The notes under the pieces were generated by a model. It did not search any database. It was not told the origin of the DNA and saw only the letters and a program-made list of their open reading frames with translations. Shown here one piece after another: positions 1 through 8,468 of a stretch of 44,681 nt of DNA. This DNA is from Desulfoprunum benzoelyticum (GTDB lineage: Bacteria > Desulfobacterota > Desulfobulbia > Desulfobulbales > Desulfocapsaceae): assembly GCF_014201505.1 (NCBI RefSeq), contig NZ_JACHEO010000026.1, positions 1 to 44,681 of the forward strand, given 5' to 3'. The translations under genes and the position numbers were made by a program. Positions within the stretch are counted from its first letter, which is position 1, and each line of letters begins with the position of its first letter.

Positions 1-215
1 AGCAACTCCTCCGCCACCCACTCCATCACCGCCGCCAGTACTGCGGCCTTGTTGGGAAAATGTCGGAACAGGGCCCCCTGGGTCAGTCCCATGCGTTCGG
101 CGATCGCCGCCGTGGTGATGCCATTCGGATTCTGCTCGGCGGCCAGTTCGATCACGGTCTGGACAATCACCGCGCGCCGTTCCTCGGCCGGGAGATGATG
201 GCCACGATTGCTCAT
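1..215 (-). CDS. TetR/AcrR-family transcriptional regulator, C-terminus cut by window edge
   Basis: The first 71 or so residues of a TetR-type repressor are present; the ligand-binding C-terminal part lies outside the window. Residues 10-55 form the family's three-helix DNA-binding domain, including the stretch ITTAAIAERMGLTQGALFRH, which contains the recognition helix, followed by FPNKAAVL. The ATG at 215 is preceded by AAGGAGGG at a good distance. A near-consensus promoter and a perfect palindrome lie immediately upstream, so the gene is probably autorepressed. Such regulators often control an adjacent efflux or detoxification operon, but no such gene is visible here because the gene reads out of the window. 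The ligand cannot be predicted. Confidence 0.85.
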   Translation of the reverse strand, partial: MSNRGHHLPAEERRAVIVQTVIELAAEQNPNGITTAAIAERMGLTQGALFRHFPNKAAVLAAVMEWVAEEL

Positions 216-230
216 ACGCCCTCCTTTCTA

Positions 231-250
231 GATAGTAATTATTTACTATC
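231..250. promoter_or_regulatory. Palindromic operator, probably for the adjacent TetR regulator
   Basis: Perfect 8-bp inverted repeat GATAGTAA / TTACTATC separated by TTAT. It sits 15 bp upstream of the TetR start codon and just downstream of the -10 box, over the likely transcription start, where repressor binding would block initiation. Assignment to this regulator is inferred from position and symmetry. Confidence 0.7.
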
Positions 251-254
251 TTCA

Positions 255-282
255 ATAGTACGGCATCGACCACCTCTGTCAA
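255..282 (-). promoter_or_regulatory. Sigma-70-type promoter of the TetR gene
   Basis: Reading the minus strand, TTGACA (277-282) and TACTAT (255-260) are separated by 16 bp. The start site would fall inside or next to the palindrome at 231-250. Confidence 0.65.
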
Positions 283-457
283 GACCGATGGTCTCAACAT
301 CGACAAAACGAACCCAAAAAGCAGGGAGTGTTGCCCGGCGATGGTCCTGCCGGTTGGTTGCTGCCGCAGGAGGGTCGTATCGGCTGGCAACGAACCGGAA
401 TGGAGACAAACTGCGGGTGCAGGTCGAGCTCTGCGACTGCCAACGGCGCAGCTGGGA

Positions 458-1486
458 TCAGGATGGGCAGGAAGGAGGTCTCTGACCGACAATATATTCC
501 ACACTCCCCCGAGCCGCTCGCCGATCTTCCTCCAGGGTGAAAAGACTGGCGTAGCCGAGGGCCGCCAGGCGCCGGAGGGTGACTCGGTGGCGGCCGACGA
601 TGGCCGACCGGTCCCGCCCGGATATGCGGATCGTCAGATGTTCGTCTTGCGTCAGGCATGCCAGCCGCCGCCGGATCCGTTTGAACCACAGCCGCGACTG
701 GACACACTCGCCGAAGGCCGGGTGATAAGGCCCGGCCACGATCCCGGCCTCCAGTTCGGCGGAGGGCTGCAGGCCCATGCGGATCACCCGGATACCGGCG
801 GCGGCGAGCAACTCCTTCGCCCGGGCGGTCTTCGCCACCGCCTGGTTGAGCGACAGCGGTCGATAGCGGCCGGCCTGCCACTCTTCCTCCAGCCCGGTAT
901 TGCGCAGCACCACCGCCGGGTAAAGCCGGACCACGGCCGGGGCCAGGACGATGGTCTGGCGGATGCCGGCGATGAAGGAACGGTGCGTTTCCCCCGGCAG
1001 ACCAGGCATCAACTGAATACCCACAGTAATCCCGGCCTGTTGCAGCAATTCCACTGCCCGCCGACTGTCCGCCGCCGTATGGCCGCGGCGGGCCGCCCGC
1101 AGCACCTGGTCGTCGAAGGACTGGACACCGATTTCGACGATGCCGACCCGATGGTCGCGGAGGAACCGGCAGGTCTCGGCATCGATGCAATCCGGCCGGG
1201 TCGACAGACGGATCGAATGCACCTCACCGGAATCGACAAACGGCCGCACCGCCGCCAGCAGCCTCTCCTGCTCCGTCTGGGGCAGACAGGTGAAAGAACC
1301 GCCGAAAAAGGCGGCCTGGACCTCGTCGCGCCCCGGGCTCCTGTCGATCCAGGTGCGGATGATATCGCCGATGGCCGCCGCATCCGACGCCGCCTGCCCG
1401 GCCGCGGTAACGCTGTGCTGGTTACAGAAAAGGCAGAGGTGGGGGCATCCCCGATGCGGGATGAAGAGCGGAATGACAAGAGGCAT
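458..1486 (-). CDS. Radical SAM protein (Elp3/HemN-like), rnc-linked
   Basis: 342-residue radical SAM enzyme. The cluster motif CX3CX2C is at C14, C18 and C21 (CPHLCLFCNQ), followed by the GGSFT motif near residue 60, an SxRPD segment near 95 and the EIGVQSFDD segment near 118, all typical of the Elp3/oxygen-independent coproporphyrinogen oxidase-like superfamily. No acetyltransferase or B12 domain is attached. It starts 6 bp after the rnc stop codon on the same strand, so the two genes are likely cotranscribed. Pairing of a radical SAM gene of this type with rnc is, as I recall, seen in Geobacter relatives. Substrate unknown; an RNA-modifying role would fit the family and the neighbour but is inference. 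Confidence 0.85.
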   Translation of the reverse strand: MPLVIPLFIPHRGCPHLCLFCNQHSVTAAGQAASDAAAIGDIIRTWIDRSPGRDEVQAAFFGGSFTCLPQTEQERLLAAVRPFVDSGEVHSIRLSTRPDCIDAETCRFLRDHRVGIVEIGVQSFDDQVLRAARRGHTAADSRRAVELLQQAGITVGIQLMPGLPGETHRSFIAGIRQTIVLAPAVVRLYPAVVLRNTGLEEEWQAGRYRPLSLNQAVAKTARAKELLAAAGIRVIRMGLQPSAELEAGIVAGPYHPAFGECVQSRLWFKRIRRRLACLTQDEHLTIRISGRDRSAIVGRHRVTLRRLAALGYASLFTLEEDRRAARGSVEYIVGQRPPSCPS

Positions 1487-1492
1487 GACCGA

Positions 1493-2227
1493 TCATTCGC
1501 CTTCCTGCAGCCGCCCGAGGGCGGCGGCGGCGGCCCGCTGCTCCGCCTCCTTCTTCGACCGGGCCTGCCCGGTGCCGAGAATCTCGCCGCGGAACACGAC
1601 CGAGGTGGTGAACAGCGGTTGGTGCGACGGCCCCTCCTCCTGATCCAGCTGGTACTGGGGCCCCTCGTTGAACCGGTCCTGCAGTATCTCCTGCAATCGA
1701 CTCTTGGCGTCGGCCACCAGCAGTTCCTCCTTCTTGCCGGAGATCGCCGGGATGAAGAAGGTCTCGATGCATCCGGCTGCCAGGTAATAGCCGGCATCCT
1801 CGAAGATCGCTCCGATCACCGCCTCATAGGCGGAACTGAGGATAGAGGACTTGTTGCGGCCGTTCGAGGCATCTTCCCCCTTGCCGAGGCGCAGGAAGCG
1901 TCCGAGTTCGATGTTGCGCGCCATCTGGGCCAGGTGGGTTTCGTTGACCAGGGCCGAACGGAGGCGGGTCAAATCTCCTTCCCGCATCTCCGGATACCGC
2001 TGGTGCAGCAGGTGACCGACCGCCAGATAGAGGACGGCATCGCCCAGATACTCGAGGGTCTCGTTGTTTTTGCCGAAGGACGGCTGTTCGAAGGAATAGG
2101 ACGAGTGGACGAGGGCCAGTTGCAACAGCCGCAGGTCGGTGAAACGGTATCCGAGGATCTTCTCTAACTCGCTCAGCGGCTCCTTGTTCTCCTGCACCAA
2201 GGCGTCGAGATCCGTTGCCATGCTCAA
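1493..2227 (-). CDS. rnc: Ribonuclease III
   Basis: Double-strand RNA endonuclease that processes rRNA precursors and structured mRNAs. The N-terminal RNase III domain has the signature NNETLEYLGDAVL (E56, E59, D63) and the second metal-binding region SSAYEAVIGAIF with E135. A double-stranded RNA-binding domain follows from about residue 170 to the end, with the KKEAEQRAAAAAL helix. The length of 244 is normal. The start is either TTG at 2227, six bases from AAGAGG, or ATG at 2221; the TTG has the better ribosome-binding spacing. Unusually, the Asp expected three residues before E135 (D114 in E. coli) is a serine (S132). The radical SAM gene follows 6 bp downstream. Confidence 0.95.
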   Translation of the reverse strand: MSMATDLDALVQENKEPLSELEKILGYRFTDLRLLQLALVHSSYSFEQPSFGKNNETLEYLGDAVLYLAVGHLLHQRYPEMREGDLTRLRSALVNETHLAQMARNIELGRFLRLGKGEDASNGRNKSSILSSAYEAVIGAIFEDAGYYLAAGCIETFFIPAISGKKEELLVADAKSRLQEILQDRFNEGPQYQLDQEEGPSHQPLFTTSVVFRGEILGTGQARSKKEAEQRAAAAALGRLQEGE

Positions 2228-2237
2228 ATATTTCCTC

Positions 2238-2265
2238 TTGTCAAAATGATTAACTATGGTATAAA
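2238..2265 (+). promoter_or_regulatory. Promoter of the tRNA-Cys gene
   Basis: TTGTCA (2238-2243) and TATAAA (2260-2265) with a 16-bp spacer. The predicted start lies about 10 bp before the mature tRNA 5' end. The -35 box overlaps the ribosome-binding region of the divergent rnc gene. Confidence 0.65.
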
Positions 2266-2282
2266 GATGGCCTCATCGTTGC

Positions 2283-2358
2283 GGCGGCGTAGCCAAGTGG
2301 CTAAGGCAGTGGTCTGCAAAACCATTATTCAGCGGTTCGAATCCGCTCGCCGCCTCCA
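2283..2358 (+). tRNA. tRNA-Cys (anticodon GCA)
   Basis: Full cloverleaf read by hand. Acceptor stem GGCGGCG/CGCCGCC, D-arm GCC..GGC, anticodon stem AGTGG/CCATT around a loop containing GCA, T-arm AGCGG/CCGCT with TTCGAAT, discriminator T and an encoded CCA end. The anticodon GCA reads Cys codons. It is a single tRNA gene with its own promoter and terminator, between rnc and glgP. Confidence 0.95.
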
Positions 2359-2366
2359 GCAGATAC

Positions 2367-2396
2367 AAGGGACCATGGCATCAGCCATGGTCCCTT
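2367..2396 (+). terminator. Terminator hairpin after tRNA-Cys
   Basis: Perfect 13-bp stem (AAGGGACCATGGC pairing with GCCATGGTCCCTT) with a 4-base loop, eight bases past the tRNA. The T-tract is short (TTTCGCGTTT), so termination may be imperfect. Confidence 0.7.
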
Positions 2397-2481
2397 TCGC
2401 GTTTCCGGCCGGTTCACGGCTGCCCCTGTATAGCACAGACGAAGGCGATACGCACGCCAAAGTTCAGCCGTCGCGCCTCCC

Positions 2482-4992
2482 TCAGGCAACAGGTATCCCC
2501 CAGATCTCCTCGGAATACTCCCTGATCGTCCGATCGGTCGAGAATTTGCCCATCCGCGCGACGTTGAGAATCGCCATCCGCGTCCACTCCTCAGGGTCGA
2601 GGAAGGCGGCGTTGACACGATGCTGACACTGAATGTAGGACTCCAGATCGAGCAGCAGCAGATAGGGGTCGTACTTGTTCATCAGACTTTCGACCAGCGG
2701 CATGAACAGGTCGCGATTGCCGGGACTGAAACAGCCGTTCCTCAGGCTTTCGATCACGTCGTTGATCTCGGCGTTGGCCTGGCAGATCTGCAGCGGCGTG
2801 CGGCTGATATTGAGACGCTCGTACTCGGCCTCCTCGGCGGTCATGCCGAAGATGAAGATATTGTCCTCGCCGACCTCCTCGCGGATCTCGATATTGGCTC
2901 CGTCGAGGGTACCGATGGTCAGGGCTCCGTTGAGCGCGAACTTCATGTTGCCGGTGCCGGAGGCCTCGGTGCCGGCGGTGGAGATCTGCTCGGACAGGTC
3001 CGCCGCCGGAATGATCTTCTCGGCCTGGGACACCGTGTAATTGGGAAGAAAGACAACCTTCAGCCGGCCGAAGATGCGGGGGTCGTTGTTGATCACGTCG
3101 GCAATCGAGGTGATCAGCTTGATGATCAGTTTCGCCCGCCAGTAGGACGGGGCCGCCTTGCCGCCGAAGATCACGGTCCGGGAGGCGATTTCCTCGCCGC
3201 CGTTGCGCAGGATCCGGTGGTAGAGATGGATGACGTGCAGGGCGTTGAGCAACTGCCGCTTGTACTCGTGGATCCGCTTGACCTGGACGTCGAACATCGA
3301 GTCGGGATCGATGGCCAGCGAACAGAGGTCCTTGACGTATTCGGCGAGCCGCACCTTGTTGGCCCGCTTGACGTCCTGCCACCGGCGGCGGAATTCGGGG
3401 TCATCGGCGCAGGGTTCGAGCCGGCGCAGCTGGGCAAGGTCGGTGACCCAGTCATCGCCGATGTGCTCGCCGATCAGGGCCGCCAGCTCGGGGTTGGCCT
3501 GCAGCAGCCACCGCCGCGGAGTGATGCCGTTGGTCTTGTTGTTGAATTTTCCCGGATAGAAGCGGTGAAAATCGTGGAACAGCCGGTCCTTCAGCAGCCG
3601 GGTGTGCAATGCCGCCACCCCGTTGACCGAATGGCTGCCGACGATGGCGAGATGGGCCATGCGCACCATCTTCGGCGGCCCCTCCTCGATGATCGACATG
3701 TTCCGCAGCCGGTTGATGTCGCCGGGATAGGACTGAGCCACTGCCTCGAGGAAGCGGCGGTTGATCTCGTAGATGATCTCGAGGTGCCGGGGCAGGACCC
3801 GGCCCAGCAGATCGACGGTCCATTTTTCCAGGGCCTCGGACATCAGGGTATGGTTGGTATAGGCGAAGGTCTTGACGCAGATATCCCAGGCCTCCTCCCA
3901 GGTCAGGCCTTCAATGTCGAGGAGCATCCGCATCAGTTCGGGGATGGCGATGGACGGATGGGTATCGTTGAGCTGTATCGCCACCGCATCGCTGAATTTG
4001 CCGAAACCTTCCCGGTTGTTCTTCTTGAAGCGCCGGATCACGTCCTGCAGGGTCGCGGCGACGAAGAAGTACTGCTGTTTGAGCCGCAGTTCCTGGCCGG
4101 CGAGGTTGTGGTCCGGCGGGTAGAGAACCTTCGAGATGGTCTCCGAACTGACCTTCGACTGGACGGCGCTGATATAGTCTCCCTGGCTGAAAAAGCCGAG
4201 GTCGAAGTCACGCGAGGCCCGGGCCGTCCACAGGCGCATATTGATGACATGATCGTTGCGGTAGCCCGGCACCAGGATGTCGCAGGGCATGGCCATAACG
4301 TCGGTGGTATTGACCCACTTGGCCCGGTAGCGGCCGTTGTCGTCGAGGTACCCGGTGACATTGCCGTAGAAACGGACCGGGAAGACCGGCACCCGCCGTT
4401 CGAACTCCCACGGCGTGCCGTAGCGCAGCCAGTTGTCCGGGGTCTCGACCTGGTAGCCGTCGATCAACTGCTGGTAGAACAGGCCGTACTCATAGCGGAT
4501 GCCATACCCGTAGGCCGGGATTTTGAGGGTGGCGATCGAATCCATGAAACAGGCGGCGAGGCGTCCGAGACCGCCGTTGCCGAGCCCGGCATCCTCCTCC
4601 TGATCACGGATCTCGCTCATGTCGAAGCCAAGTCCCTCGATGGCCTTCTTCGCATCCTCCATGATCCCGAGGTTGACCAGGCTGTTGCCGAGGGAACGGC
4701 CGATCAGGAACTCGAGCGAGAGATAGTAGACCCGTTTCTTTTTCTTGGCATAGAAGGTTTTCTGGGTCGAAATCCACTTCTCGACCATGATGTCGCGCAT
4801 CGTGTAGGCCAGGGACTTGTAGACGTCGGTCGGCCCCGACCGCTCCGGGTCCCGCCCTTGAAAACTCATCAGATGGTGGATGATGTTGTCCTTGATCGCC
4901 TCGGTATTGGTCTTGAAAAACACCTCGGGACAAGAAGGTGCATCCTTTCCCGAATCCGACTGGGACTCAACCTTCTGCAATTTTTTTTTCAT
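2482..4992 (-). CDS. glgP: Glycogen/starch/alpha-glucan phosphorylase
   Basis: 836-residue GT35 phosphorylase that releases glucose 1-phosphate from storage polysaccharide. Diagnostic segments are present throughout: GLGNGGLGRLAACFMDS near residue 135, the glucan-binding region GYGIRYEYGLF near 165, and the pyridoxal-phosphate site EASGTGNMKFALNGAL with the Schiff-base lysine at K684. The ATG at 4992 is preceded by GGAGACGGA. The first codons contain a run of nine adenines, a possible slippage site. No other glycogen gene is adjacent. A 7-bp inverted repeat lies in the leader at 5013-5029. Its neighbours are unrelated, so it is probably transcribed alone. Confidence 0.96.
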   Translation of the reverse strand: MKKKLQKVESQSDSGKDAPSCPEVFFKTNTEAIKDNIIHHLMSFQGRDPERSGPTDVYKSLAYTMRDIMVEKWISTQKTFYAKKKKRVYYLSLEFLIGRSLGNSLVNLGIMEDAKKAIEGLGFDMSEIRDQEEDAGLGNGGLGRLAACFMDSIATLKIPAYGYGIRYEYGLFYQQLIDGYQVETPDNWLRYGTPWEFERRVPVFPVRFYGNVTGYLDDNGRYRAKWVNTTDVMAMPCDILVPGYRNDHVINMRLWTARASRDFDLGFFSQGDYISAVQSKVSSETISKVLYPPDHNLAGQELRLKQQYFFVAATLQDVIRRFKKNNREGFGKFSDAVAIQLNDTHPSIAIPELMRMLLDIEGLTWEEAWDICVKTFAYTNHTLMSEALEKWTVDLLGRVLPRHLEIIYEINRRFLEAVAQSYPGDINRLRNMSIIEEGPPKMVRMAHLAIVGSHSVNGVAALHTRLLKDRLFHDFHRFYPGKFNNKTNGITPRRWLLQANPELAALIGEHIGDDWVTDLAQLRRLEPCADDPEFRRRWQDVKRANKVRLAEYVKDLCSLAIDPDSMFDVQVKRIHEYKRQLLNALHVIHLYHRILRNGGEEIASRTVIFGGKAAPSYWRAKLIIKLITSIADVINNDPRIFGRLKVVFLPNYTVSQAEKIIPAADLSEQISTAGTEASGTGNMKFALNGALTIGTLDGANIEIREEVGEDNIFIFGMTAEEAEYERLNISRTPLQICQANAEINDVIESLRNGCFSPGNRDLFMPLVESLMNKYDPYLLLLDLESYIQCQHRVNAAFLDPEEWTRMAILNVARMGKFSTDRTIREYSEEIWGIPVA

Positions 4993-5012
4993 GTTCCGTC
5001 TCCATGGTTCTC

Positions 5013-5029
5013 AACCGGGAAACCCGGTT
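5013..5029. repeat. Short inverted repeat upstream of glgP
   Basis: AACCGGG / CCCGGTT with a 3-base spacer, 21 bp upstream of the glgP start codon. It could be a leader hairpin or a dimeric operator; nothing in the sequence decides which. Confidence 0.35.
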
Positions 5030-5202
5030 CGCTTTTCGCGTCTACTCCGCCCCCTTCCCCGCATTCCCGACATTGACAGCGGACCCAGCCTGCTTATTTC
5101 TATCCAAATGGGCCGGCGGTGAAGCGGAAACAATCCGTATCGTTCCAGTCTGCCATGACTGCAGCGGAGTGTCCAGACCTTGCGGGCGATTCTGTCTTTT
5201 TG

Positions 5203-5231
5203 TTGAGAATTGTACCACATTGCAGTATACA
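5203..5231 (+). promoter_or_regulatory. Likely promoter of the TPR-metY-metX-metW block
   Basis: TTGAGA (5203-5208) and TATACA (5226-5231) with a 17-bp spacer, 92 bp upstream of the TPR start codon. The rest of the 330-bp gap 4993-5322 holds a weaker TTGACA/TATTTC pair at 5073-5100 and the glgP leader repeat. I see no SAM riboswitch, although methionine genes follow. Confidence 0.55.
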
Positions 5232-5322
5232 GGGAGACCGTTCGCAGAAATGTATCCGACTGTCATCGTCCCGCCCGTACCCGAGACCGTCGCCAACCCG
5301 TCCCCCCGAAAGCGGAAAAGCC

Positions 5323-5928
5323 ATGACCACACGACAGCCAGCCTCGAAAAACCGGACGCCGATCCTCCTCCTGATCGTTTTCATCGGCGGCTTTCTCGCC
5401 GGTGTCGCCTTCACTACCTATAAGACGAGCCGGATGGCGGCGCCGCCGGCAACCGGGGAACAGGCGGCCCAGCAGATTTCGCAGGAACAGGCCGAGGCCA
5501 TCACCCAGCTCGAAAGCGCAGTCACCAGCCAGCCGAACGATTATCAGGCATGGATCAGGCTCGGCCACCTCTACTTCGATACCAACCAGCCCGAGAAGGC
5601 AATTCAGGCCTACACCCGATCGATCGCCCTGCATCCGCCCGACGCCAATCTGCTGACCGATCTCGGCGTCATGTACCGCAATACCGGACAGAAGGAAAAG
5701 GCGATCGCATCCTTCGACCAGGCCCGGCAGCTCGATCCGCGACACGAACCGTCGCGGCTGAACAAGGGTATCGTCCAGCTCTTCGACCTCAATGATCCGC
5801 AGGGAGCCATAGCCAGCTGGGAGGAGCTGCTCCGCCTCAACCCCGAGGCCAAGATGACCGACGGCAGCAGCGTCCGCCAGTTTATCGACGGGGTGCAGAA
5901 GGAACTGGCGAACCAGAAGGACAGGTAA
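5323..5928 (+). CDS. Membrane-anchored tetratricopeptide-repeat protein
   Basis: 201 residues. An N-terminal transmembrane segment at about 13-33 (PILLLIVFIGGFLAGVAF) is followed by an Ala/Gln-rich linker and three TPR units between about 55 and 165, with classic AWIRLGHLYFDTNQPEKAI and DLGVMYRNTGQKEKAI repeats. The repeats are expected to sit in the periplasm and mediate protein contacts. The start at 5323 was chosen because it immediately precedes the hydrophobic anchor and has GCGGAAAAG ahead; the frame is open further upstream but has no signal there. The gene ends 83 bp before metY and shares its direction. Partner unknown; CcmH/NrfG-like TPR proteins are the closest general analogues. 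Confidence 0.8.
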   Translation: MTTRQPASKNRTPILLLIVFIGGFLAGVAFTTYKTSRMAAPPATGEQAAQQISQEQAEAITQLESAVTSQPNDYQAWIRLGHLYFDTNQPEKAIQAYTRSIALHPPDANLLTDLGVMYRNTGQKEKAIASFDQARQLDPRHEPSRLNKGIVQLFDLNDPQGAIASWEELLRLNPEAKMTDGSSVRQFIDGVQKELANQKDR

Positions 5929-6011
5929 TGGCCCGCACCGGTCCCGTAACGGTTGCTTCCTGCCGGAACGGATCAAGATCCGTCCGCCGCCCCAGCCATA
6001 AAGGAGAGACC

Positions 6012-7301
6012 ATGAAATTCGAGACCCTCGCCCTCCATGCCGGCCATACCGTCGACGGGGACAGCCTGTCGCGGGCGGTGCCGGTGTACCGGACCAGCGC
6101 CTACCTGTTCCGGAGCACGAAGCACGCCGCCGACCTCTTCGCTTTGAAGGAGGCCGGCAATATCTACACCCGTATCGGCAATCCGACCCAGGCCGTGCTC
6201 GAGGAGCGGTTCGCCGCCCTCGAGGGTGGAGCGGCGGCCGTCGCCCTGGCCTCCGGCACCTCGGCGATCTTCTACGCCATCATCAATATCTGCCGCCAGG
6301 GCGACGAGCTCGTGGCCGCCAACAATCTCTACGGCGGCACCTACTCGCAGTTCGACTCCATTCTGCCGCAGTTCGGCATCAAGGTCCATCTCGTCGACCC
6401 GAGCGACCCGGACAATTTCGCCCATGCCATCACCGAGCGCACTCGCGCCCTCTACTGCGAGACCCTCGGCAACCCGGCGCTGAACATGACCGACATCCAG
6501 GCGGTAGCCGATATCGCCCATCGCCACGGGCTGCCGCTGATCGTCGATTCGACCTTCACCCCGCCCTGCCTGTTCCGGCCGATCGAGCACGGCGCCGACA
6601 TCGTCGTCCACTCGCTGACCAAGTGGATCGGCGGTCATGGCACCGGTATCGGCGGCATTGTCGTCGACGCCGGGACCTTCGACTGGAGCGACCCCAGGTT
6701 CACCCTCTACAACGAACCGGATCATTCCTACCACGGCCTGCGCTACGCCCACGATCTCGGCGAGATGAACCGCATCGCCTTCGCCCTGCGGCTGCGCCTG
6801 GTGCCGCTGCGCAACCTCGGCGCCTGCATCTCGCCGGACAATGCCTGGCTGTTCCTCCAGGGCATCGAAACCCTGGCCCTGCGGATGGAGCGGCACAGCG
6901 CCAACGGCCAGGCCGCCGCCGCCTACCTTCACCGCCATCCGGCGGTGGCGTGGGTCAATTACCCCGGCCTCCCCGGCTCGCCCGGCCATGAGACCGCCCG
7001 CAAATACTTGAACCACGGCTATGGCGGCATGGTCGCCTTCGGGATCAGGGGCGGGACGACGGCGGGCAGCCGCTTCATCGAAGGGCTGCGGCTGTTTTCG
7101 CATCTGGCCAACGTCGGCGACGCCAAGTCGCTGGCGATCCACCCGGCCTCGACCACCCACTCCCAGCTGTCGCCCGAGCAGCTGGCGGCGGCCGGCATCG
7201 ACGCCTCGATGATCCGGCTGTCGATCGGTATCGAGCATATCGACGACATCCTCGCCGACCTGGCCCAGGCCCTGGACCAGGCGATCGAGGGACAGGACTG
7301 A
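6012..7301 (+). CDS. metY: O-acetylhomoserine aminocarboxypropyltransferase (sulfhydrylase)
   Basis: 429-residue PLP enzyme of the Cys/Met metabolism family. It makes homocysteine from O-acetylhomoserine and sulfide, bypassing cystathionine. Landmarks are YTRIGNPTQ near residue 52, the ASGTSAI motif near 80 and the PLP lysine K204 in HSLTKWIGGHGTGIGG. The length and the ETLGNPALN segment favour the MetY type over cystathionine gamma-synthase. The ATG at 6012 has AAGGAGAGA in front. metX follows after 9 bp, which supplies its substrate, so the two steps are coupled in one transcript. Homoserine comes from aspartate; the aspartate kinase gene is about 5.6 kb downstream. Confidence 0.95.
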   Translation: MKFETLALHAGHTVDGDSLSRAVPVYRTSAYLFRSTKHAADLFALKEAGNIYTRIGNPTQAVLEERFAALEGGAAAVALASGTSAIFYAIINICRQGDELVAANNLYGGTYSQFDSILPQFGIKVHLVDPSDPDNFAHAITERTRALYCETLGNPALNMTDIQAVADIAHRHGLPLIVDSTFTPPCLFRPIEHGADIVVHSLTKWIGGHGTGIGGIVVDAGTFDWSDPRFTLYNEPDHSYHGLRYAHDLGEMNRIAFALRLRLVPLRNLGACISPDNAWLFLQGIETLALRMERHSANGQAAAAYLHRHPAVAWVNYPGLPGSPGHETARKYLNHGYGGMVAFGIRGGTTAGSRFIEGLRLFSHLANVGDAKSLAIHPASTTHSQLSPEQLAAAGIDASMIRLSIGIEHIDDILADLAQALDQAIEGQD

Positions 7302-7310
7302 TCGTCGGCC

Positions 7311-8468
7311 ATGACCATCGCCACCGGACAGGGCGCCCCGGCCTCGATCGGCATCGTCGAAAAACGCTTCCACCGGTTTGCCGACCCGCCCGACACCATG
7401 GTGCTCGAGAGCGGCACCCGGCTCGGGCCGATCACCGTCGCCTTTGAGACCTGGGGCCGGCTGAGCGAGGGGCGCGACAACGCGATCCTGGTTGCCCACG
7501 CCTTCTCCGGCGACGCCCATGCCGCCGGCCGCTACCCCGGCGAGAGCGGGGACGACAAGCCGGGGTGGTGGGACTTTCTGATCGGTCCCGGCAAGGGGAT
7601 CGACACCGACCGCTATTTCGTGATCTGCGCCAACATCCTCGGCTCCTGCATGGGCACCACCGGCCCCTCCTCGCTCAACCCGGCCACCGGCCGCCCCTAC
7701 GGCCTCGACTTCCCGATGGTGACCATCGGCGACATGGTCGAGACCCAGAAACGGCTGCTCGACCATCTCGGCATCGACCGCCTGCTGACCGTCGTCGGCG
7801 GCTCGGTCGGCGGCATGCAGGTCCTCGAGTGGTGCCGGCGCTACCCCCGGGTCGTGCGCTCGGCGATCCCGATCGCCACGACGATGCGCCACTCGGCCCT
7901 GGCCATCGCCTTCAACGAGATCGCCCGCCAGGCGATCATGGCCGACCCCAACTGGCAGGGCGGCAACTACTACGACACCGGCCGCCGCCCCGATCTCGGC
8001 CTCGCCGTGGCCCGGATGGTCGGCCACGTCACCTACCTCTCCGACGAGGCGATGCGCCGCAAGTTCGGCCGGCGGCTGCAGGACAAGAACGATTTCTCCT
8101 TCGGCTTCAACGCCGATTTCCAGGTCGAGAGCTATCTCCGCCACCAGGGCAGCAAGTTCGTCCGCCGCTTCGACGCCAATTCCCTGCTCTACATCACCCG
8201 CGCCGCCGATTATTTCGACATGACGCAGCGGCCGGATCCGATCGATTCCGCGCGACCCGGCATCAAGTATCTCGTGATCTCCTACAGTTCCGACTGGCTC
8301 TACCCGACCTACCAGGCCAGGGAGCTGGTGCGGCGGCTCAAGCGGGCCGGACAGGACGTCAGCTTCTGCGAGATCGAGGCCGACTGCGGCCACGATGCCT
8401 TCCTGATCCCGGACGAGCGCCTGAGCAACCTGATCGGAGGATTTCTCCATGGCATCGCCGCAGCCTGA
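7311..8468 (+). CDS. metX: Homoserine O-acetyltransferase
   Basis: 385-residue alpha/beta-hydrolase that acetylates homoserine with acetyl-CoA. The catalytic triad is visible as S165 in GGSVGGMQ, D328 in SYSSDWLYP and H361 in CGHDAFL. The HAFSGDAHAAG oxyanion region is near residue 63. MetX proteins can use acetyl or succinyl donors; neighbouring metY argues for O-acetylhomoserine. The stop codon lies inside the next gene, metW, with a 20-bp overlap, the common metX-metW arrangement of proteobacteria. Confidence 0.95.
   Translation: MTIATGQGAPASIGIVEKRFHRFADPPDTMVLESGTRLGPITVAFETWGRLSEGRDNAILVAHAFSGDAHAAGRYPGESGDDKPGWWDFLIGPGKGIDTDRYFVICANILGSCMGTTGPSSLNPATGRPYGLDFPMVTIGDMVETQKRLLDHLGIDRLLTVVGGSVGGMQVLEWCRRYPRVVRSAIPIATTMRHSALAIAFNEIARQAIMADPNWQGGNYYDTGRRPDLGLAVARMVGHVTYLSDEAMRRKFGRRLQDKNDFSFGFNADFQVESYLRHQGSKFVRRFDANSLLYITRAADYFDMTQRPDPIDSARPGIKYLVISYSSDWLYPTYQARELVRRLKRAGQDVSFCEIEADCGHDAFLIPDERLSNLIGGFLHGIAAA

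Noticed and set aside
341..2167. 608-codon plus-strand frame opposite the radical SAM gene and rnc
   Set aside because: Shadow frame; both minus-strand genes have catalytic motifs and ribosome-binding sites.
2620..5076. 818-codon plus-strand frame antisense to glgP
   Set aside because: High-GC shadow frame; glgP is unmistakable on the other strand.
4993..5322. SAM riboswitch or T-box upstream of the methionine block
   Set aside because: None of the conserved core elements could be found.
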